Shown: positions 36,418 to 48,522, numbered from the stretch's first letter. The stretch is DNA of 64,000 nt from Alternaria dauci (GCF_042100115.1 NC_091275.1:2418001-2482000); one strand, 5' to 3'. Translations and numbers: made by a program. The notes: generated by a model not told the origin, from the sequence alone.

Positions 36418-37601
36418 TCACTGGAAGAAATAAAGTACAAACATTAGGATCAAAGTTATCGTAGGTGTAATGGTGACGCTCGTAGTCGGTGCAGCAGCTT
36501 TGAGTGGGGCGGCCGTAACATTAACGAAGGTCGAGCCGCATGCTATCGAGATCTGCTGAGCGGCTGAGGTGTAGGTTTTCGAAAGAGGTTGCGTAGCGTT
36601 GTTGCCGTAATAAGAGAAGACGCTCATTGCCTGTTGGAGGCACGAGTTGCAAGTTGGCCGTGATCCACCAGGAAGTTCTTGTCCAATGGGTAGGTAGTAT
36701 GGGTATGAATCTCCTGGTGACGATGTGTTGCTGACAGCATTCGCGAAACAATAGTTTCCTTGGTCATCATGCAAGCAGCTTGCCTGATACGATGGCTGGT
36801 ATGCGACGAGGCCGTTGTAAGCCTGCAATACTAAGGGATTGTCGTTCTCATAATCGGACTTGCATGCCGTTTCTGACAGCAGTTCTATCGCAAAATTATC
36901 CAGAATCGGTTTGCATTGCGCTGCATTTACTTCGCAGGTCGCGTCGAGGGTTTGTGTAATACGGAGGGTAGATTTTGAGGCATCGAAAAAACCGCTTGAT
37001 GTCTACAGCCTGTCAGTCCAGGTTTTGACTACGTAAGTTTCTTTGCACATACCTGTATCAATAAGGAAAAAGGGTGGCAGTTGTTGAACTCTGTACTTGA
37101 ACGCAGGCGATTGAGGAAGTTTGCGCATGAGTTGGTGAAGTTGTTGGAGAAGCCAGTATCGAATGCCCTAGGGATTTCGAACTTGGAGCTATCGGCGGTA
37201 TTAGAGTCGGTATTGATAGCCCGTTCCGAAAGTGGAGCAGAGAGTATTTGTGTGACATCGTCGTCGCGTTTTAGAGGAGGCATCAACAGCGAGGCGGATG
37301 GCGGCGGGCTGAGGTCCAGGTGCAATGCCGATCCTGTCCAAGCAAGGTCGTCTTCCACGAGCAGTGCCGGTCGATCACCATGTGTTTCCGTTGCGGATAC
37401 GGGGGCAGCCTGGGAACTGCAAGATAGAAATACGACGAGCAGCAGAAGCAACGCACGAAATTGAAAGCCGATGCGTGGTAACACTGGGAGATATAAGGGG
37501 ACTCCACAGCAGCCGTTTTCGTGTTGTCTCTTCCGTGTTGGCAGGGGATTATGGTGCGACAGGATCGCTACCGACTCGCGTTCGAAACATTGTGAACCCA
37601 T
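36418..37601 (-). CDS. DUF7729-type secreted, probably GPI-anchored protein
   Basis: Two exons (37601-37053 and 37002-36418), phase-0 50-nt intron; 377 residues. A hydrophobic segment at about residues 50-70 (ALLLLLVVFLSCSSQA) acts as signal peptide or anchor after a basic 45-residue N-terminus. The conserved domain runs from FDTGFSNNFTNSCANFLNRL through CHPFSLLIQ, TLDATCEVNAAQC, NPLVLQAYNGLVAYQPSYQASC, NYCFANAVSN and LPGGSRPTCNSCLQQAM, with about ten conserved Cys. It ends in a hydrophobic helix (TPTITLILMFVLYFFQ) preceded by small residues, as for GPI attachment. I recognise the fungal DUF7729 pattern; its biochemical role is unknown. A shorter protein starting closer to the hydrophobic segment is possible. 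Confidence 0.85.
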
Positions 37602-37948
37602 ACCCAATAAGCGATGCTATAGCCGTTGGTGATGCTATTATTAACCGCAGAATCTCCTCGGAATCCTGAGGCCCATGACCAAACTTTCGTAGTGGCCAGG
37701 CGGATTACGGTCGTTGTCGATGACCACTTTGTACCACTCTCAGGTACTGGTACCTTGCAGCGGTTCAGCAAGTGTCCGAGGGCTTTTTGCGGGCCGGCAG
37801 GGGTAGGGAAACGATCGTAACTGGGAAAAGGCAAAGAGTGACAACCAGTTGGACGGACCTGCTTATCAGTGTCGATCGCAACCCAAAAGACGTTTTGAAC
37901 GGTCTTTTCGTCGATTTGTTTAGCAGCCTCCAGAACATGCCAATGCAT
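37568..37948 (-). CDS. Possible small hypothetical protein, 126 codons, perhaps frameshifted
   Basis: ATG-initiated frame (MHWHVLEAAKQIDEKT, VFWVAIDTDKQVRP) that looks protein-like for about its first 85 codons. Around 37720-37735 a different frame becomes the more plausible one (YKVVIDNDRNPPGHYESL), reached only by a one-base shift; no normal intron fits. The 3' end of the long frame overlaps the first codons of the DUF7729-type gene on the same strand, which argues against it. I do not recognise a family. It may be a relic or a lineage-specific gene. Confidence 0.25.
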   Translation of the reverse strand: MHWHVLEAAKQIDEKTVQNVFWVAIDTDKQVRPTGCHSLPFPSYDRFPTPAGPQKALGHLLNRCKVPVPESGTKWSSTTTVIRLATTKVWSWASGFRGDSAVNNSITNGYSIAYWVWVHNVSNASR

Positions 37949-40668
37949 GGGAACGGCCGGCCCTTATGATGATTGCCATGGAAGCTGCGAATCCTTCAAG
38001 CCACCAGCTCATTCTTGGTCTGCTAATAAAGCCACGACGGGCCCCCCGTGCAAGCAAGACTCGTTTCTTCGGCTGACGACATGCAAGCGATTCGGGTAAT
38101 AGAAGCTTTTGGCCAAATCACAGTCTGTGAGTCTAAAGGCTCTGATTGGTCGGGCGTGTATTGGTCTGTTCAATGCAATAAAAGTTAACCAGATCGAGCG
38201 ATGTTCTGGCCAGAAAAACGGGACGCCATTCTCCCTAGGCGGCGCGGTCCCTGACGCCTTCGCCAAATACTGCCCTTCGCACGGCGATAGGGCTCGTTCT
38301 GTGCAGCTGCCGGGTCGGCAGGTGGCTGCTACAAGGCGTTGCGAGGGGCAGCGTTACAATGGCGACTTTGCAACGATCACTAGAAGTTGCGCTGCATCCT
38401 GAACGCCTAGGAGATGATGTGGATATTGCCTTTGTCCTGTTCAACGTCGACGTTGGATGAACGACGTGTTGTAGTGTTGGGGATAGCCCTTGACACCCCG
38501 GAACAATCTCGCGATCGCGGCGGTCACCCAACACTCTATACAGTATCGCCAAGCCAATAAGCCACTGCGAGCCACGCCCCTATCAGCTCCGTTCTTTGCG
38601 GTCTCTCGCGTCCTTCTCAGCTATAGAGCGTGAATCGACGCTCACATTGGATTGCACACTTCTTCGCCGGTCTCATCGCAGATGTTGGCGCGCGCGACTT
38701 ACACCTGCATTCTGCTCGACCAACTCAGCTCCACCTGGGCAACCAACACTTCATGTCCTGCGAGTTGAGAGGTAGTAATCAAGGTCAAGGAAAGGACGTG
38801 CGCCATCGTCTCTTTCAACACCCTTCTGCTGTCGTGTCCTATGGTGTTGCCAAAATTGCACAATACCATCTTGTCAACATACCACCACTAGCAATGGTGG
38901 TCACCTGCGGCACACGTATGTGCTATCGAAAACAATATGTTTGCACTCTCTGGGCGATTCTACGCCCCTTTCTACCTACCTGACGCGGGGATACTCCCCG
39001 CATGAAGCTACTATTGAAGCTCCGTCTTCCACAAAGGTCAACGGTCACTGTCTGACTCCAGCATTAGTGCGCACGTTCCGGCTCTTCACACCATCAACGC
39101 GTGTGCATCCATCAACGCGCCGTTTATCAACATGGAGATGTCTCCGCTAATGCACATCTAGACTTGACTTACCGGTCTATTACATGTGTGGCCATCGCAG
39201 TCATCAGAGATCTTGCCACTATCCTGGAATGCACATCGACGGGCTACGATCTCAGATGACCCCATGCTCAAGCCATTGAGCCTAAACTACCTTGTTCATA
39301 ACAAGTATGGCATATACTGACCTTCGGCATCTGTAGGCTATGCACGGAATAGAGAATTGTAGGGACAGGGTCTGGACTTGTAGAGATGGGAAGAATTATG
39401 ATTCCACTTGGAGCAGCTATCAAGACTTGCTAGTATTGCCAAGTGGACGTGATAGTATGGAGGCTCTACTAACCTAGTATATGATACAGTAATGTTGGCA
39501 ATGCATCTCGTGTATGGGAGACTGCCCTTCGGTACACTTTCCGCTGAGACAAGAACATGTTGCGACCCTTCCAGCTCACGGCAGGAGTAATGTGTTAGCG
39601 TACCATTTGGGCTTTACGGTGAGCGGATATCTCGAGATGTACGCTCTAAACGACCACTGCTTTTTAGGGCGCTTGGCACCTATGGCAGTTGGCGCTCCGA
39701 TAAAGAAGCCGTTTGTCAGACGTATACTCAAGGACTCTGATATACAACAACTTGTTCTAAGGAAATTTTCATATTCGGTCACGACTATCGCCACAGCTTT
39801 CAACTTGTGGCACGCCAGACATCGATATGTGACTCTGACAAGTCTGTATACAGACGCGAATTTTGGTAACACACAGTTGAGGATGGACAGACCAGAAAGT
39901 GTATCATGCAAAGAAATGAAGGTGTTCTCTCAATCGGGACCAAAGAGCATATGAACTCCACGGAGCAGAGGTTTTATGCAATGGATAGGAAAACCTGTTT
40001 GCACAAAAGGACTCAAGACGCCCATTGCATAGCCACGTTGATAGTCCTAGTCCCAGATCCCAAGAATGAAGCCACCGATCTCCTCATGATGCATTGTGAT
40101 GAGGAACATAATCAACTGTGGTACCTAGGTAGGTTGTCGAAAATGACAGTACTTGAGCAAGAGATGGCGATAAACTGAGGGATCGAGAAGAAGGCGCGCT
40201 AACTTGACCTGACTAGCGCGTATCGCGGGATTCGCCTCGTTAGAGCAGCTGAAGTTATCGTCTTGGACTACCTTAATGCATCTTGTGAACATGGTGTGTA
40301 CGGTACATTGAAGATAAATACACTGGGGTGGTTCGTGCAGATGAATGGTGCCGCGAAAGGAAAGGATTTTCGCCAGCACAGACGCTAACGTAGGTATTCT
40401 CGCTCCGCTTCTGCATCCTTGTGGTCGCGACATCCAACAACCGACACCCATGTTGCCAGCGGTCCGAAAACTCAACGGAAGCACCGGATCGCTCGTTGCT
40501 AAGACCGCAGATAGGAACGCGCTGACGAGTCTCATGCAATGATGATGACTGTCCCCTCTTTTGGTGGGGTTCAGGCGGTCTGTCAGCAGAGTGAACTTCA
40601 TCTTCAGCTGTGCCATCACTTTTACTATACCATCCATATTATCTCTACTGGGACATACCTTCACGAAC
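37602..40668. other. 3-kb gene-poor region with one coding-like minus-strand frame
   Basis: Only the minus-strand frame at 37568-37948 looks protein-like (separate entry and finding). The part from about 39.1 to 40.2 kb is AT-richer and holds short frames on both strands with no recognisable family. Confidence 0.45.
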
Positions 40669-42009
40669 ATGGCGAGTCGATCAATTGTATGTGAATGTTG
40701 GAATACATGTCTAGGTAACCCTAGAGTAGTCGAAAGCTGATGGCTGACGCGTGACGTAGTTGCTCATAGCGCTTGCCATTCTTGCGCCATACGTGTATGA
40801 CCGCTACCTTGCGTTCTCGACAATATTGGGGAACAGACCAGGGAAATTCGAAAATGTCAACAAGTTCAAGAGCCATGAGGTCAAGTTTCGCGATCAGCTC
40901 CGAAACTGCGAGGACGTGCTCTTCGAGGAAGGCATGGGTATTGCGTTCCTGAGTTGCAACCCTGGAAGAGATCAATGGAACACCGTAATGGTGTGTAGCT
41001 TCCAGCCACTTTTGCTTACAGAAGCGAAACGTGTCTGTGCTCTGTGGACTAACATCTATAGGGCACATTCGCTCCAGCCCTAAGCAAACCCGGCAACGAG
41101 GACAGCCCACACATCTGGATCTACGATTATTCAACGCCTAACATTCCGGAATCTGACGCCCTTCAGCCGCTTGTCTTGACTGACTACAACAATGCGGCAG
41201 ATTTCCAACCCCTGGGCATCGAGTTCGACGCCGCGACTTCAACACTATACGTCATTAACCATTCCCGGAATTCTGGAAACATCATCGAAGTATTTCAGGT
41301 CTCTGTCCAAGATGCAGTAGCAAAGTATGTCCAAACATTGACGCATCCGCTGATCTATACACCGAACTCGATTCATTCATTGGGAGATGGAAGACTTCTG
41401 GTAACTAACGACCATTACGTTGGGGCGCTCATCTCTCCGCTCATTTCGCAGGTCGAGACTTTTGCTGGCATTCCTGGGGGTGGTATCGTATACACCGACA
41501 TTCATAACCCATCGCACACAAAGACGTTGGCCCGTGTACCTTTTGCGAATGGCATTGTTATGCTCAACTCGACGACCGTAGCTGTTGCTTCATCAGCGAA
41601 AATGGGAGTGAATTTCTACACTTTCAGCCCCGACACGATCACGTTACATTTCCGGAAGTTTATTCGCGCCCCTTCAAGCGTTGACAATCTTTCTGTCGAC
41701 GCTTCTGGCAAGCTTCTCATGGCAGGCCATCCTTTTGCGCCAGGACTTATGAAAGTAAGCAAAGCTAGGGCAAAGTGTAACATGCAGGGGTCGGAAGATG
41801 AGAAGAAGGCCTGCGAGTGTACGGCGGCTAGCTTTGCGGCTGAGTGGAGTGAATCCGGGGGACTGAACACTTTGTACAAGAACAACGGGGACGAGTTCTG
41901 CAGCAGTAGTACTTTTGCTCGGGATGTGGGCAGAGGCGTGGGTATCATCACAGGGTTGTACGACAAGGGCATCTTGGTGACAAGGGACGATCCAATCACT
42001 GCAGAGTGA
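40669..42009 (+). CDS. Serum paraoxonase/arylesterase-like (SMP-30 superfamily) protein
   Basis: Six-bladed propeller hydrolase family acting on lactones or esters with bound calcium. Exons 40669-40686 (six codons), 40760-40990 and 41062-42009; 398 residues. A short first exon joins MASRSI to a hydrophobic signal-anchor (LLIALAILAPYVY). Paraoxonase hallmarks follow: FENVNKFKSHEVKF, CEDVLFEEGMGIAFLSCNPGRDQW, PHIWIYDY, PLGIEFDAATSTLYVINHSR, TPNSIHSLGDGRLLVTNDHYV. The Asn-Asp-His cluster in TNDHY matches the calcium/active-site region of PON enzymes. A Cys pair near the C-terminus (KACEC) is also present. Localisation is probably secretory-pathway or membrane-anchored. The stop lies 142 bp from the convergent neighbour's stop. 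Confidence 0.85.
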
Positions 42010-42151
42010 GGCTCAGAGATGGCTATAACAAGTATACTTATTGATGCCACGTTAACATCTATCTGAGAAGTTGCAGTATACGCAACGGATGAGCAAACCG
42101 ACTTTGGAATCTCCAATGTGGTGGTCATCCACCCCCGAATACTTCTGTTGC

Positions 42152-43227
42152 TCACTGCAGCTCCCTGAGCATTCTGTTCCCCCTCTTCCTCTTTGGCTTC
42201 ATTTCCTCTGTCTTGGGCGCCACCCCAGTAGTTCTGTCATGTTCGATAGTCTCAAACTTCCTCCTACGACCGACTTTCAGCTTTACCACTAGGCTCGGCG
42301 GTTTGCAGCTCTCCTCTTGCTCGCTACTCCACGGCACATAAGTCCATCGTCTCGCCAGACCCTGCTGCTTCAGCAGATCGCTATCAGTTTCATACACCGA
42401 ATTATCCCCCCTCTCCATTTGGCCATCGAAAAGCGTACGTTTAGTATGATACTTGGGCATCTCGTCTTTGCGCTCTATTGTTAGCCTGCCATCAGAATGC
42501 ACAACAACGACTTTGAAATCCTCTGGTGATTTCACACCATCATTGATGGAATGGAACTTGGTCGGTAAATGGGTAGCGTATGTTGAAGGGTCGAGGATGT
42601 AGTGCCCATGGCCTAGAGGTTGTGGTTCAGGATAGAGCGGGTATGCTGGTGGAGCTATGCTCTGTCAATTCTGTTTTCGCACCGCCTAATCATGATAATC
42701 TTACCATACAAATCTCCACTTTCCGTATGTGGTAGTCCCAGACGCATGAGATCAATTTGATATTCTGACAAGAAGTCTAGTGGCACTCCATATAAATCAC
42801 AATATTGATTCCATTGGTACCAGGTTTTGATGTAAAGTGGTGGTCGATCACCGTCCTGCCTCATGCGTCGGGTATAATAGTCCTTATTCTGCGATACAGT
42901 ACGTGGAAGCCTCTCAGTCACTACGTTTGGCGGGTTGTGAAGTGTCCAGAATGAGTTGTTAGAGAGAACTTGCTTGAACCACGATGGGCGCCAATGCAGT
43001 GACGAGTTGTCATTCAAGCTAGTAAGAACCAGTAGATCTTTCTGACGACGTTTGAGCTGTAAATTGGCTTCTACATCATCTTGCGTTAGGTTTTTAGATG
43101 CCTGGAGTGGTGATACCTGAGGTGTAGGACTTGCGAGAGTGTCTGCGGCAGTGGTAGATGAGCATCCCAATACTTGTGGCTCCGGAATGTTGGAATCCGA
43201 ATAGGGTGGTATGTAGCGGTTCTGCAT
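42152..43227 (-). CDS. Unrecognised soluble protein
   Basis: Two exons (43227-42705 and 42654-42152) with a 50-nt intron; the acceptor at GCATAG keeps the frame (LY-APPAYPLYPEPQP), whereas the nearer ACAG does not. 341 residues. There is no signal peptide or membrane helix. The N-terminal third is Ser/Thr/Pro-rich. The middle is Trp/Tyr-rich (HWRPSWFKQVL, YIKTWYQWNQYCDLYGVPLDFL). The C-terminus is strongly basic and NLS-like (GRRRKFE, KPKRKRGNR). The frame is free of stops over 1 kb and the splice sites are good, so I consider it a real gene, but I recognise no family. A nuclear location is only a guess from the basic tail. Confidence 0.65.
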
Positions 43228-43646
43228 GTTCGCAAGATTTCTAATCAGTATCAGGATACAAGATCAGGATACAAGATTGTTGTGGCAGCACTATCGGATG
43301 CTTCCAAGGTTGGGACGAACTGATAACGGAATTATGGGCAGCGTCGATGAGTGGTAAGTTGCTTAGCGCGCGTCCACTTCTATTGCTATTTGTCTGGATT
43401 TGAGCGTCACGATTGCGAACTCATGTGATTGTGCGAGCGCAGGCACCCGCATGTTGTGATCACTCGACAAAGGGAGTCAAGCGCTAGTGTATCATGTCTA
43501 ATGCCGAAGGGGAGCTTTCGCGGCTTCAGGCATATCCTAGAGGACAGATGTGAACAGTCGATGAACAGGCCGATAATGATTTACTCTCATACTATGACGA
43601 CAAGATCTCCAGCTTCAAAGCACCATCAGTGGTAATTATCACTGAC
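43228..43646. other. Intergenic, nothing recognised
   Basis: Promoter of the unrecognised protein gene and 3' flank of the FAD oxidase, both on the minus strand. A near-duplicate of about 12 bp (TCAGGATACAAGAT) occurs in tandem at about 43251-43276. Confidence 0.5.
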
Positions 43647-45730
43647 TCAAACCCTGCACAGCCTTCCGTTCTGAGTTTGAACACCCTGCTCTCCGTCTTG
43701 AACTACCCATCGCTCACTTCCAACAGCAGTGGTCGCGTAGAAAACGTCAGTGGGGTCCCATTTCTTCTTTATCTGACTCAGCTTCGGGTAGTAGCCTCCA
43801 TAGAACGACTCCTGCCAGTCGGGCTCTTCGACGCTGGCTTCGTTGAGATATGTGCCACCACCCTGGGACACAGGTGAGATATCGCGCCAAGGTTGGAGGA
43901 TATTTTCCTGTAGATCTTTGTTCGCCAGTTTGAGTGCCTCGGGTGTAGAGTGATCCATCGACTTGTTGGATGAGGTGACCATGAACATGCCGCATTCGCG
44001 CCATGCTGGACTAATTGCGTTGTTGGTGTTTGCGTACTTGACGGGAGTCTTGTGGTAACCAAGGAGATGTTTACCAGCAGAGACATGGTCTTTGATTAGC
44101 GCAAATGTCTCATTGAACTTTTCCTGAAAGTTGCGTCGAGGGACGATGCGATTCGCTGGAAGCGAATTGTCCAGACCAATAGGGAAGTTGTTAGAGCCCC
44201 AGGCTGCTTGGTAGGCGGAGTAGAAGTTGGTATGTGCCACGCTCGCATGAGGTTTCGTAAGTGTGATGTTGTTCGCGTCCAGGTAGTCGAAAAACGGCTT
44301 TACGACCTTGTTGTATGATTCCGCAGTATGATTCGCTGCGAAAAGGTACGCCATGTTGAGGAACGGCTGAGGCTGGTTGCCCATGATGAAGAAGCTATAC
44401 ATGCCTGACTCTGCCCAGTCGAGAAAAACTTCATAGAATTTCTTGGTGCCCTTCCAGAAGTCTTCAAGGCTGTTGTTTGAAGCATCAAGGGTCCAGCCTG
44501 CAGTGACGACGTTTAGCTTGGGGTGCACACGGACGATGACCGATACCACGACGGCAAAAGTTCCGCCGCCGCCACCTCGAAGCGCCCAAAACAAGTCAGG
44601 GTTGGAAGCTTCGGATACAGTGATGAAGCGACCATTGGCTGTTACAACCTGAAAGGCGACAACATGGTCTGCTGACATCCCGTAGACACCGGCAAGAGGA
44701 TTTTGGCCGCCACCAGTGATCATACCACCAGCCCAGCCAACGCTCTAGTAAATGTCAGTCATTTTTATCAAACATGATATCTTCAGTGCTACATACCCAT
44801 GAAACGGCACCGAGAACAGTAACATCATATTTGTCCGCAGCTTCATAGATCTGCCTGACGGTAACTCCGGCAGCAACCTTGAAAGCTGGTCCTGAATAGC
44901 CTGGGCCTTTGTAGTTGGGGAGATAGTCGATTTGATCCATGTTGTGCATCCACAAGCTCAATGCTCCGGCACCAGTGGACTTTCCCAGGTAGCAATGACC
45001 GGTGTTCTTGATGACTAGACGGATGTTGGCTGCCCTTGCGAAGTTGATAGCAAGCTGAATCTGCGCCACGTTGGTGACTTTGACTGCGTACTCAGGATAT
45101 CCGCCCAGTGTGCACGACTTGCCATCAGTATTGTTCTTAGGCATACATGTTCTACCCTGGAAGATGGGCCACATGTCTAGACAGATATTGTTAGTAGACG
45201 CCTTGGATGAGTATTGTAGAGGGGAACTACTCACTTGACGTAGGATCTGCGTGGTGGAATAGCGGATCCGTGAATTTGCTGGTAACTTCCGTACATTTTG
45301 CACTGTCTTTCTTACCCCATTTCGTATCGTAACATGAGGCGGCAATAGGCTTGGTTGGGATGAGTGCTCCGCCTAGAAGGACGTTGAAAATGTCCCAGAC
45401 AACGTCCTTGGGCCAATCCGAGTCTCCGGGAAACGTCTTGCAAGATGCTGAAGCTGCGCGTCGTACACGCGCATTGCTAGCACCGGTGCTGCCATCGAAC
45501 GCGAAGTACTCCGCATACTCGGAAATACCCTCCTCAATTACGAGCCGCTCAATAACGGCATCCGTCAACTGCAGAGTTTCGGCTTCTTGAAGAGGTGCGC
45601 CTGCTACCGGAGTGGCTGGGACGAAAGCAGCTGCAGGTTCCACATCAGGGATTGAGGAGGATTGGCCAAGGACAGCCACCGGAGAAACAACCAAGAATAA
45701 GCACGTGGCTAGCCGCTGCATAGGTGTCAT
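43647..45730 (-). CDS. Secreted BBE-type FAD-linked oxidoreductase
   Basis: Berberine-bridge-enzyme-like flavoprotein oxidase (FAD_binding_4 plus BBE domain) using O2; substrate unknown. Exons (transcription order) 45730-45235, 45176-44797 and 44744-43647; 657 residues. The signal peptide is MTPMQRLATCLFLVVSPVAVLG; a second Met three codons on could also start it. A roughly 145-residue N-terminal extension leads to the FAD domain: GGYPEYAVKVTNVAQIQLAINFA, then NTGHCYLGKSTG with the His expected to bind FAD covalently. The segment where bicovalent members carry Cys reads GAVSWSVGWAGG, without Cys. LRGGGGGTFAVVVSV and a C-terminal BBE motif (SFYGGYYPKLSQIKKKWDPTDVFY) follow. Fungal relatives occur both in secondary-metabolite clusters and as sugar oxidases; no cluster genes are seen here. 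Confidence 0.9.
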
Positions 45731-47198
45731 AGTGAGGCTAAGACGTGGAGAAAAGGACGAGGCACAGGAAAAGCAGCAAAGGGAGTCTCATCATTTTATC
45801 TCGTGTCTTTAGCCGTTCGGTAAACACATTTTTGAGGATCTCTCGTACGCTTCAGGTGCATGATTCATGTGGAAGCGCTCTAGATGTTGCCACAGACTGC
45901 GATTAGCCATTAGGTGTCGAACGGGGAAATAGCAGCGAAGGGATGTAGATGGACTTACGCAGGGACTGCATTTAGGAGCAAGGCCTGGTGGATCCGTGGA
46001 CAGATCGTCTCCTTACTTCCAAATTCTATCATGGCTCGGGTTTGTTCTGTCTACGCCAGGACATGCAAAGATCTCGCGGGTTTGCGGCAGTTGCAGGCCA
46101 ATTGAAACTTTCTAAACCCTGTAGCAGCAGGAAGAGGCAGCCCAATCTGCATGTTCCTGTAGGATGCTAGTTATGCTAGATCTACGAGTCGGACATGCAG
46201 ACGTATGCAGCGGATTCATCTGGTCAGAAACATTAGTAGCTTGGCGTATGGACGATGGACGAGTACCAGGCCTGGTCAGCTGTAGGATTGCGGCACAGTC
46301 CTCGTTTACGGTTCTGTTCTTGCCACGCAGGTCCATGAAATTGGATTGGAAAGGACTGCTTGAAGAACATATCTCTTAGTATCCTCATCTCGACCGCCAG
46401 TGATCCGCGTCGAGCACGTATGAAGCGAGAGACGTATTACATAGGCAGTCGTAGGTTGATGCTGAGAGATGGGCGGCTGGCGGCAGACCCTACCGGTAGC
46501 GTACGGCACGGTTCAGGCCGGCCCCACGAGCCTCCTGCACTTCCTAGCCGCTGTTGCCACAAGCTTGGCAAAGGACCTTCTTCGCTCAAATCTCGTCACA
46601 TCCTACATGCAAAATTCTACTCGGCCAGTTAAATTAGCGTGAGAAGCCCTTATCAACAATGGCTGCCGAGGCTACTATCGCCCATGGAGGCTTGAAACAA
46701 GCTCCATCAACAACTTCCGTCCCGAGATCCGCCACACAGCCTTAGAAGTCAAGGCAGAATCAGCGTATGAAGGTCTTGACATTACAGCTGACAAGAACCT
46801 ATCTGCCAACGCCAAGGTGTATATCATTTACATCCGCATAAGTTATGCATACTGCTGGCAACGTTGATGAGATGAACGAACACATGGGTCGAGGATGGAT
46901 GTCTTAAGCCCTCTGCGGCACAGGTCATTCGGAATAATATCAGAGCAGCTCATTCGATCAATGCAAGGCGCTATCGAGTGGGATCTCAATCACACCTAGG
47001 GATTCGTATGGAAATAAGTAGTCTTTGAAGGATTGCGGCGTCGTGAATTCCAACAGACCGGTACAGCTTGGCAACACGAGGAGCGGAAAATTGGTCAATT
47101 CAATCAGAAGGGCAAGGGCACCAGGTATATCTCTGGAGCTAGAACGAATGTATCTCTTTGCATTCTTTGGATGAATATTCCCTGACTTTTCTCGTACC
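45731..47198. other. Intergenic with a coding-like relic at 46643-46864
   Basis: Contains the FAD oxidase promoter, a plus-strand protein-like segment (separate entry) and the 7TM gene promoter. An 80-codon minus-strand frame at 46958-47200 overlaps the 7TM start and is not supported by any recognised content. Confidence 0.45.
46643..46864 (+). pseudogene. Protein-like fragment without start codon, unidentified
   Basis: An open frame bounded by stops reads like ordinary protein (GYYRPWRLETSSINNF, RPEIRHTALEVKAESAYEGL, DITADKNLSANAK), but has no in-frame ATG and no upstream exon that I could find. Family not recognised. It may be a gene relic, or an internal exon of a gene that I cannot assemble. 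Confidence 0.25.
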
Positions 47199-48522
47199 AT
47201 GGCGGGGACTGGTCTTCAGCCTGTGAACATCTTTCTTATTGTCTTTCCTTTCGTTTTGTCAGCTTCTATCGTGGCCATTAGAGTATGGAGGAAGATCAAA
47301 GAGCGGCAATTAGCTATTGGTATGATACAATCGCGCTTCGTTCATGTGTTGCATGTGCTGATATAGCCTACTACAGAAGACATACTTCTAATCATCGCCG
47401 AGCTCTTCTTGTTAGCACTCACTGCAACAGTCTGGAAATGTGAGTGCAGGCCCAGGCAAGCCAGTTTCCTAATTGACAGGCTTTTAGTGGTCGTGGTCTC
47501 TTACGCTGGTTACCATGCGGCAGACATTCCGCGGGGAGCTATAAAGCTGCAACAAGTGCTACTCGTAAGTCTTCCTAGACCTGGAACGTCCAAGCATGCT
47601 TGCGTTTTGCTGAAATTTCTTGTACCAGTGGCGTTACATCAACAATGCAATATACAATCCGATCCTCGGCCTTGTCAAGATCTCGTTTCTGATAACGCTA
47701 TTGAAGCTGCGCTCTACGAACCGGCTGATTATCGCAAGCCTGTGGTCGCTAATCATCATAAACGTATGTTTCGTTTTCGCTGCCACCCTTGGGCACATCT
47801 TCAGGTGTCAGCCAATTCACAAATACTGGCACCCCGAGGTCCCTGGTCACTGTGCCAATGACTCGCAATATATCTTCGGTGTGATCGGAGTAACAATCGC
47901 TACCGACGTTCTTGTTGCACTGATTCCGGCATGGATTCTTTACGACCTTCAGATGTCTTTGAGGAATAAAGTCGGAGTCATTGTCTTCCTCTCGCTTCCA
48001 CTCGCAGTTACTGCAATCGGCTGCTATCGTTTACATCGCTTCGTCCTCTTCTTCAGCTTACCCAACCCCGCCGCTGAGGATCCGTATAACGTTAGAAACG
48101 CGTTGTCAAATATTGAAGCAAATCTCGGTGTCATTGCTGCGTGCGGACCAACGATCAAATGGATCTTGGTGAGCTCCGACCTGTACCTAGGTACTTTACC
48201 ATAAAGCCATGACTAATACTTTCCACCACAGGGCCGCTTTATTCCTTACTTCGATACCAGTCGAGCAACGAATGCTTTCACACCGGACCCATCATCTCAC
48301 CTACGACAACGCTCGCGTGGCTACGTCAAGAGTCACGGTGGTATAGAACTTCAGCCAAACGAATTCGACAATACATATCCACGAAATATTCGAAACTCCT
48401 GCTGGAGGGCCGATGATGATGATGCAGACAGCGAGAAACAGTGCATTACCGTCGGAGCAAGCACAGAAGACAAAGACATTAGGGCGACGACGGTAGTAGC
48501 ATGGAGAAGCACGCCGTCTTGA
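47199..48522 (+). CDS. Rhodopsin-like seven-transmembrane protein (fungal 'Rhodopsin' domain family)
   Basis: Five exons: 47199-47319, 47377-47439, 47488-47564, 47629-48168 and 48232-48522; 363 residues. Hydrophobic segments in order: FLIVFPFVLSASIVAI, ILLIIAELFLLALTATV, a third segment beginning VVVSYAGYHAADIP, WRYINNAIYNPILGLVKISFL, IASLWSLIIINVCFVFAATLG, YIFGVIGVTIATDVLVALIP, and VGVIVFLSLPLAVTAIGCY. The NPILGLVKISFL and CQPIHKYWHPEVPGHC blocks are hallmarks of the fungal membrane family annotated as Rhodopsin domain (Pth11-related in topology). No N-terminal CFEM domain is present. The cytoplasmic tail is polar with a DDDDA run. These proteins are presumed surface receptors; a ligand cannot be inferred. 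Exon 2 is only 63 nt. Confidence 0.85.

Noticed and set aside
39514..39954. 146-codon plus-strand frame in an AT-richer gap
   Set aside because: No recognised motif, no signal peptide and no splice-supported extension; a chance frame is likely.
40125..40670. 181-codon minus-strand frame starting next to the paraoxonase-like gene
   Set aside because: No recognisable family, overlapped by competing frames on both strands, and its start lies over the paraoxonase-like start codon.
36418..48522. Possible secondary-metabolite cluster (FAD oxidase, paraoxonase-like protein, 7TM protein)
   Set aside because: No PKS, NRPS, terpene synthase, pathway regulator or dedicated transporter is present, and the genes are widely spaced with unrelated neighbours.
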